Shown here: in pieces, positions 59,681 to 64,000 of the stretch
Numbering within the stretch: the first letter of the stretch is position 1
Layout of the letters: each line of letters begins with the position of its first letter
NCBI RefSeq assembly: GCF_001294645.1
Contig: NZ_CP011868.1
Location: 5,332,001-5,396,000, forward strand
Source of the DNA: Pseudonocardia sp. HH130629-09
Lineage (GTDB): Bacteria; Actinomycetota; Actinomycetes; Mycobacteriales; Pseudonocardiaceae
Reading direction: 5' to 3'
Length of the DNA stretch: 64,000 bases
Notes under the pieces: generated by a model
The model's input: the letters and a program-made list of their open reading frames with translations, nothing else
What the model was told of the DNA's origin: nothing
The model's database searches: none
Position numbers and translations under genes: made by a program

Positions 59681-60528
59681 GCCGCCACCAGTGACGAGAG
59701 GCGCTCGGCGACCCGCTCCGGGAACTCGCCGGGCAGCGCGTGGCCTGCGTCCGGCCACACCTCGACGGTGCCGCGGGGCAGCAACGCGGCCCGCTCCCGG
59801 GCGCGGACGGGGTCGAGCATCGTGCTGCGCCCGCCCAGCAGCACCAGGGTGCGGACCTCGACCGCGGCCACGTCGCGCGCCGAGGGCAGCGACGGGTGCG
59901 GCACCGCCGAGGCGTAGCCGGACAGGCCGGCCTCGATCAACCGGGCGACCGGGTCGTCGCCGACGTCGGCACCGCCGCCCAGGCGGGCGACGAACAGCCT
60001 GCGCAGCCACGACGGCGCGCCGGGGAGCGCTCCGAGCGAGGCGGCCACGGTCCCCGGTGGGATGCGGGCGAACGTGACGGCCGGGTCGAGCAGGGTCAGC
60101 GTCCGGATCCCGGCCGGCGCGCGGAGGGCGACCTCGAACGCGAGGCGGCCGCCGAGCGAGGTCCCGACGAGGTGGCACGGTCCGAGCACGTCCAGCACGT
60201 CGCGCAGCCAGCGGACCTGGTCGGCGAGGTTCCGGATCGGCACGTCCTGGGCGCTCGCCCCCGGGCCGCCGAGCGGGTCCACGAGGTGGACGGTCGCGAG
60301 CCGGCGCAACGCGGGCACGTTCGGTTCCCAGCTCACCCCCGGTGAGCCCGCGCCCGGGAGCAGGACGAGCGGCGTCCCGGCCGGTCCCTCGCAGGTCAGG
60401 ACCCGGACGGAGCCGTGGCTCGTGTCGATGTACCTGCCGGTCGTCGGTCCCAGCCCTGCGACGACGGTGCGGTGCAGCGTGCGGAAGCGGTCGCGGGCCG
60501 CGGTGCTGGTGAAGTGTCCGGTGCGCAT
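59677..60528 (-). CDS. Alpha/beta hydrolase
   Basis: A 283-residue hydrolase. The oxyanion region LVLLPGAGSPG, the nucleophile elbow HLVGTSLGGRLAF and the late histidine VWPDAGHALPG complete the Ser-Asp-His triad pattern. ATG 60528 has AGGGGGACC as ribosome site. It is divergent from a TetR regulator with a shared operator-like palindrome, so it is probably TetR-controlled. The substrate is unknown. Confidence 0.9.
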   Translation of the reverse strand: MRTGHFTSTAARDRFRTLHRTVVAGLGPTTGRYIDTSHGSVRVLTCEGPAGTPLVLLPGAGSPGVSWEPNVPALRRLATVHLVDPLGGPGASAQDVPIRNLADQVRWLRDVLDVLGPCHLVGTSLGGRLAFEVALRAPAGIRTLTLLDPAVTFARIPPGTVAASLGALPGAPSWLRRLFVARLGGGADVGDDPVARLIEAGLSGYASAVPHPSLPSARDVAAVEVRTLVLLGGRSTMLDPVRARERAALLPRGTVEVWPDAGHALPGEFPERVAERLSSLVAA

Positions 60529-60539
60529 CGGTCCCCCTA

Positions 60540-60565
60540 TTTTACGATACGATCAGACTGTAAAA
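60540..60565. promoter_or_regulatory. TetR operator-like inverted repeat
   Basis: TTTTAC at 60540-60545 and GTAAAA at 60560-60565 form an inverted repeat with 14 nt between, inside the AT-rich divergent promoter region (60529-60612). TACGAT and TAAAAT-like -10 elements overlap it on the two strands. Confidence 0.6.
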
Positions 60566-60612
60566 GCGGACGGCGTTTTTCGCAAGCCGATCGGATTGGA
60601 ACGGGGTGGGCG

Positions 60613-61203
60613 ATGCCGAGGGTGGTCGACCACGGCCTGCGGCGCGACGAGATCGCGCGGGCGCTGTGGCGGATCGCGGCCGCGGAGGGGCTGGAGGCGG
60701 TCAGCCTGGCGCGGGTCGCGCAGGAGGCCGGGGTGTCCAAGGGGCGGGTGCAGCACTACTTCGCCTCCCGCGACGAGCTGCTGGACTTCGCGGCACAGCA
60801 GCTGCGGCTGCGGGTCGACGAGCGGGTGCGCGCGCGGATGGCGACGGCCGCGCCGTCCTCGCCGCTGGAGGAGGTCCGCGTCCTGCTGGGCGCGCTGTTC
60901 CCGCTCGACGACGAGGCCCGCGCCGACGCCCGTGTCGGCTCCGCCTTCCTCATCCGGTCCCTCGGCGACGAGCGGCTGCGCGAGACCTACCGGGCCGGTG
61001 ACCGGCTCCTCCACGACGCCGTCGCCGACCGGCTCGCCGCGGCCCGTGACCGCGGCGAGCTCGCCGCGCTCGACCCGGACCGCGAGGCCGTCGTGCTGCT
61101 CGCGCTGGCCGGCGGTCTCGCGGAGTCGGTGCTGCTGGGCGGTACCGACGGTGCCGGTGCGCTCGCCGTGCTGGACCACCAGCTGGGTCGGCTGCGCCCG
61201 TAG
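60613..61203 (+). CDS. TetR-family transcriptional regulator
   Basis: A 196-residue regulator. The N-terminal helix-turn-helix reads IARALWRIAAAEGLEAVSLARVAQEAGVSKGRVQHYFASRDELL. The C-terminal ligand domain is all-helical (AVVLLALAGGLAESVLLGG). ATG 60613 is used with a purine-rich upstream stretch. It probably represses the divergent hydrolase operon through the palindrome at 60540-60565. Confidence 0.92.
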   Translation: MPRVVDHGLRRDEIARALWRIAAAEGLEAVSLARVAQEAGVSKGRVQHYFASRDELLDFAAQQLRLRVDERVRARMATAAPSSPLEEVRVLLGALFPLDDEARADARVGSAFLIRSLGDERLRETYRAGDRLLHDAVADRLAAARDRGELAALDPDREAVVLLALAGGLAESVLLGGTDGAGALAVLDHQLGRLRP

Positions 61204-61222
61204 CGGGCTCCCGGCCGGGGTC

Positions 61223-62158
61223 TCAGTCGAGGCTGCGCGCGGCGAAGGTGTCGCAGGCGTCCGGGTTGCCGCTCTGCAGCCCGGTGGCGAACCACTTCTC
61301 CCGCTGCGCGGAGCTGCCGTGCGAGAACTGGGACTCGTCGACGCGGCCGCCGCCCAGGTTGGACTGGATGTAGTCGTCGCCGATCCGGGACGCGGTGTCC
61401 AGGGCGGCGTCGATGTCGGACCGGTTCAGCTCGCTGATCAGCGGCCTGCCCGACGGGCCGGGCGTGGTCGTCGCGTGGTTCGCCCACACGCCCGCGTAGC
61501 AGTCGGCCTGCAGCTCGAGGCGCACCGAGCCCGAGGTGGGGCCGGTGTCGTTGCCCGCCCGGCGGTTGGTGCCGGTCAGGTTCTGGATGTGGTGGCCGTA
61601 CTCGTGGGCCATCACGTAGGCCTGGGAGAACGGCCCGCCCTGCGCGCCGAAGCGGGTCTGCAGCTCCTGGAAGAAGGTGAGGTCGATGTAGATCTCGGAG
61701 TCGGCGGGGCAGTAGAACGGCCCGCTGTCCGACGTCGCCGAGCCGCAGCCGTCGGTGCTGACCCCGCCGGAGAAGAAGTTCGTCCGCGGCGGGGTGAAGC
61801 CGGAGGTGAACTGGGTGACCCAGAAGTCGTCGAGGGAGTTGACGACGGCGACGACGCGGCAGTCGGTCGAGGTGTTCGCCGACTCGCCGGTGGCGCAGTT
61901 CTGCTGCAGCGAGGAGTTGTCCGCGGTCTGGCCGGAGCCGACCTGGTCGAGTCCGGGGTAGCCGCCGCCCGCCCCCATCCCGGACATGTCGACGCCCGCG
62001 AAGTTCGACAGGAGCAGGTAGAGGATGACGCCGACGAGGCCCAGACCGCCGCCCGCACCGGCCACCCGGCCGCCGACCCCGCCGCCCCGGCCGCCGCCGG
62101 ACCCGCGCAGGTCGTCCACGCCGGACGTGTCGAGCCGGGCGTTCTCGTCGAACCGCAC
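61223..62158 (-). CDS. Neutral zinc metallopeptidase, YpfJ-like
   Basis: A 311-residue membrane-anchored protein. A short cytoplasmic Gly-rich N-terminus precedes one helix (GLGLVGVILYLLLSNFA) and an extracytoplasmic domain with the zinc motif HEYGHH at residues 185-190 and a downstream ELQADCYAG that supplies the third ligand. GTG 62158 has GGGAGGA 5 nt upstream. Family members (putative neutral zinc metallopeptidase) have unclear substrates. Confidence 0.9.
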   Translation of the reverse strand: MRFDENARLDTSGVDDLRGSGGGRGGGVGGRVAGAGGGLGLVGVILYLLLSNFAGVDMSGMGAGGGYPGLDQVGSGQTADNSSLQQNCATGESANTSTDCRVVAVVNSLDDFWVTQFTSGFTPPRTNFFSGGVSTDGCGSATSDSGPFYCPADSEIYIDLTFFQELQTRFGAQGGPFSQAYVMAHEYGHHIQNLTGTNRRAGNDTGPTSGSVRLELQADCYAGVWANHATTTPGPSGRPLISELNRSDIDAALDTASRIGDDYIQSNLGGGRVDESQFSHGSSAQREKWFATGLQSGNPDACDTFAARSLD

Positions 62159-62217
62159 GTCGTCCTCCCGAGATGAGACCGGGGGAATCCCACCACATCG
62201 CGCCGGACCGCACCGGC

Positions 62218-62263
62218 GCGGACGTCACCCGCCACCCGTCAGGGGGTGGCGGGTGACGTCCGC
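62218..62263 (-). terminator. Strong hairpin overlapping the araC stop codon
   Basis: A perfect 20-bp stem (62218-62237 with 62244-62263) around a 6-nt loop. On the minus strand the first arm encodes the last residues of AraC, and the stop codon lies at the loop. Confidence 0.65.
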
Positions 62264-63114
62264 CAGGTCGCGGGGGCGCTGCCGTGGGCGGCACGGAAGC
62301 GTCGGGCGAAGTAGCCGGGATCGGGGTAGCCGACGCGGACCCCGATGTCGGCGACCGGCAGGTCGGTGGACGTCAACAGCCGGCGCGCCTCCCGCAGTCG
62401 CCGCTCGGTGATCCACTGCTGCACGGTCCGTCCGGTCCCGCGCCGCACGACGGTCGTCAGGTGCCCGGGGGTGAGCCCGACGAGCGCAGCGACGTCGCGC
62501 AGCGACAGCGGCCCGGCGAACCGCTCCTCGACGACGGCGAACACCGCCGCCAGCAGCGGGTCACCGGACTCGGCGGGCACGTCGTCGACGAGCCGGCCGA
62601 GCGCGACCAGCAGCAGGGTGAGGTGGGCGCGGGCGGCCTCGGCGTGGCCGTCGCGGCGACGGGACAGCTCGTCGTCGAGATCGGCGAGACGGCTCCGCCA
62701 GGTCGCCCGGTCGCCCGGCGGGACGGCGATCCGCTGCCCGCCGCCGCGGTGGCGACCGACGAACGGGGCGAGCAGCGGATGGTCCCGCCAGGACGCGGGC
62801 GCGACCGCCTCCGCGGGGAACAGGACCGACCACAGCTCCCCGGGCGGACCCGTGCTCTCCACGGCGTGGTCGACCACCGCACCGGGCGCGATCACGAACG
62901 CGTCGCCCTCGCGGAGGTCCCAGGTGCGTCCGTCGACCCGGTACGCGCACGTACCGCGCACGATGTGGACGAGCATCAGGAAGTCGTGTGCGTGCGCGCC
63001 CCGCACCCGCGGCAGGGTCACCCCCGACCCGTCGACGTGCTGTACCGAGATCGGTACCGGCGAGTGGGCGAAGCCGACGAGCGGGACATCCGAACTTCGT
63101 CCCATCACGCCCAT
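62239..63114 (-). CDS. AraC-family transcriptional regulator
   Basis: A 291-residue regulator. The N-terminal cupin effector domain contains HDFLMLVHIVRGTCAYRVDGR and DAFVIAPGAVVDHAV. The C-terminal double helix-turn-helix reads LSLRDVAALVGLTPGHLTTVVRRGTGRTVQQWITERRL and DIGVRVGYPDPGYFARRFRAAHG. ATG 63114 or 63105 may be the start. It is divergent from a methyltransferase; a 9-bp palindrome occurs twice in the shared region. Confidence 0.92.
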   Translation of the reverse strand: MGVMGRSSDVPLVGFAHSPVPISVQHVDGSGVTLPRVRGAHAHDFLMLVHIVRGTCAYRVDGRTWDLREGDAFVIAPGAVVDHAVESTGPPGELWSVLFPAEAVAPASWRDHPLLAPFVGRHRGGGQRIAVPPGDRATWRSRLADLDDELSRRRDGHAEAARAHLTLLLVALGRLVDDVPAESGDPLLAAVFAVVEERFAGPLSLRDVAALVGLTPGHLTTVVRRGTGRTVQQWITERRLREARRLLTSTDLPVADIGVRVGYPDPGYFARRFRAAHGSAPATWRTSPATP

Positions 63115-63176
63115 GGATCGTGCCTGGTGGGCAGCTGGAACGCCAGCAAGACTGGATGAGGAACACGAAGTTCGTC
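63091..63176. promoter_or_regulatory. Paired palindromes CGAACTTCG/CGAAGTTCG
   Basis: CGAACTTCG at 63091-63099 and its reverse complement CGAAGTTCG at 63166-63174 are 75 bp apart, each followed by TCC. They flank the divergent araC/methyltransferase starts and are candidate AraC-protein binding sites. Confidence 0.45.
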
Positions 63177-63188
63177 CGAAGGGAACCG

Positions 63189-63887
63189 ATGACCACGCAC
63201 GCCCACACGCCCGCGCTCGTCAGCTCGTGGCTGTTGCCCGGCTACGACACGGTGGCCCGGCTCGGTGCCGCCGTCCCGATGTACTGGCGACTGCTGGCCC
63301 AGGCCGGCATCGGTCCGCGGGACCGCGTGCTGGAGATCGGCTGCGGCACAGGGAACGTCCTGCTGCGCGCGAAGGAGGCCGTTCCGACGGCCACCGTGCG
63401 CGGCGTCGACCCCGACCCGGAGGCGATCTCCATGGCCCGTCGCAAGGCCGCCGAGGCCGGCGTCGAGCTGGAGCTGCACGTCGGTGTGGCCGAGGACCTG
63501 CCCCTCGACGACGGCAGCGTCGACCGGGTCCTGTCCTCGCTGATGCTGCACCACGTCGCCGCCGACGCCCGGGCCGCGGCGCTGCGGGAGGCTCACCGCG
63601 TCCTGGCACCGGGCGGGAGCCTGCACCTGGTCGACCTCGACCACGACCCGCGCACCGGCGGGCGGATGCACGGCGTCACCAGGGTGCTGTCGCTGTTGGC
63701 CCGCCTCGATCCCGCCCACCGCCGTTCCCGGCGCGGCGGTCACGGCGACCACGGGGGCCACGGCCACGGGCACGACGCGCCGCCGGTTCCGGAGCTGCTC
63801 GCCGCCGCGGGGTTCAGCGCCGCGGCGGTGGTCGGTCACGGGTCCACGAGGATGGGGCCGGTCACCTACTACCGCGCGGAGCGCTGA
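63189..63887 (+). CDS. Class I SAM-dependent methyltransferase with His-rich insert
   Basis: A 232-residue UbiE-like methyltransferase. Motif I is VLEIGCGTGNVLL, the acidic end of strand 2 is VRGVDPDPEAI, and LMLHHVAADARAAALREAHRVLAPGG covers motifs II-III. A loop near residues 178-196 is rich in His and Gly (GGHGDHGGHGHGHDA), which could bind metal. ATG 63189 has AAGGGA upstream. It is probably regulated by the divergent AraC protein; the substrate is unknown. Confidence 0.88.
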   Translation: MTTHAHTPALVSSWLLPGYDTVARLGAAVPMYWRLLAQAGIGPRDRVLEIGCGTGNVLLRAKEAVPTATVRGVDPDPEAISMARRKAAEAGVELELHVGVAEDLPLDDGSVDRVLSSLMLHHVAADARAAALREAHRVLAPGGSLHLVDLDHDPRTGGRMHGVTRVLSLLARLDPAHRRSRRGGHGDHGGHGHGHDAPPVPELLAAAGFSAAAVVGHGSTRMGPVTYYRAER

Positions 63888-63898
63888 GCGGGCCCCGT

Positions 63899-63904
63899 TA
63901 CCCT
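63899..63904 (+). promoter_or_regulatory. TACCCT -10 box of tRNA-Ser
   Basis: It lies 6 nt before the first base of the mature tRNA. The same hexamer at the same distance precedes several start codons in this window, which supports reading those as leaderless promoters. Confidence 0.45.
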
Positions 63905-63910
63905 CCCTGC

Positions 63911-63993
63911 GGAAGCGTGGCAGAGCGGCCGAATGCACCCGCCTTGAAAGCGGGCGTCCGAAAGGACCGGGGGTTCGAATCCCCCCGCTTCCG
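63911..63993 (+). tRNA. tRNA-Ser (anticodon UGA)
   Basis: The acceptor stem GGAAGCG (63911-63917) pairs with CGCTTCC (63986-63992), with discriminator G. The anticodon loop CTTGAAA sits between CCCGC and GCGGG, giving anticodon TGA. The variable arm GTCC-GAAA-GGAC and the T-arm GGGGGTTCGAATCCCCC complete a class II tRNA. CCA is not encoded. Confidence 0.95.
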
Positions 63994-64000
63994 CAACAGG

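Noticed and set aside
63994..64000. Encoded CCA end of tRNA-Ser
   Set aside because: The bases after the discriminator are CAACAGG, so CCA must be added after transcription.

Overview
This 64 kb window is very GC-rich actinobacterial DNA. It was most likely taken from a Pseudonocardiaceae genome, for example Pseudonocardia; the genus is an inference. It carries nearly the whole arabinogalactan assembly line: glf, two GlfT2-like galactofuranosyltransferases, glfT1, aftA, two Emb arabinosyltransferases, dprE1/dprE2, a GtrA protein and the wzm/wzt galactan exporter next to bpa. Several neighbours match the order known from Mycobacterium tuberculosis Rv3777-Rv3783, Rv3789-Rv3795 and Rv3808c-Rv3809c. 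No phage, insertion sequence, CRISPR array or rRNA was seen. One tRNA-Ser lies at the right edge.

Layout. 0-1.2 kb: tail of an unknown gene, then pseI. 1.2-2.9 kb: an Old Yellow Enzyme divergent from an Rrf2 regulator. 2.9-8.0 kb: a tightly overlapping minus-strand operon bioY - acyl-CoA synthetase - thiolase - bioM - bioN - (frameshifted) hydrolase. 8.1-16.1 kb: the rest of a pseudaminic acid surface-glycan cluster (pseG-pseH fusion, pseF, pseB, pseC, a flippase and two putative glycosyltransferases). 16-26.5 kb: a GT-C block (AftB-like protein, aftA, methyltransferase, two tandem DUF6541-like membrane proteins) and glf. 26.6-31.2 kb: LacI and IclR regulators with a sugar-acid-type enolase/iron-alcohol-dehydrogenase pair. 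31.2-32.0 kb: a HEPN/MNT toxin-antitoxin pair. 32.2-42.4 kb: two convergent galactofuranosyltransferase + arabinosyltransferase modules. 42.6-53.0 kb: an acyltransferase with a long disordered tail, a methyltransferase, a nitroreductase, dprE2, dprE1, a GT-C protein, small regulators and gtrA. 53.1-58.3 kb: a frameshifted AbiEi/nuclease-like gene, glfT1, wzt, wzm, bpa and a quinone oxidoreductase. 58.4-64 kb: housekeeping and regulatory genes and tRNA-Ser(UGA).

How it works together. DprE1/DprE2 make the arabinose donor decaprenyl-phosphoryl-arabinose. Glf makes UDP-galactofuranose. GlfT1 and GlfT2 build galactan on the cytoplasmic side, Wzm/Wzt export it, and AftA, Emb and AftB-like GT-C enzymes add arabinan outside. 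The pse genes make CMP-pseudaminic acid for a second surface glycan. Two signals recur across the window. One is tight 4-nt ATGA/GTGA gene overlaps inside operons. The other is a TANNNT box, often TACCCT, 6-8 nt upstream of start codons that lack a Shine-Dalgarno sequence, which suggests leaderless transcription.
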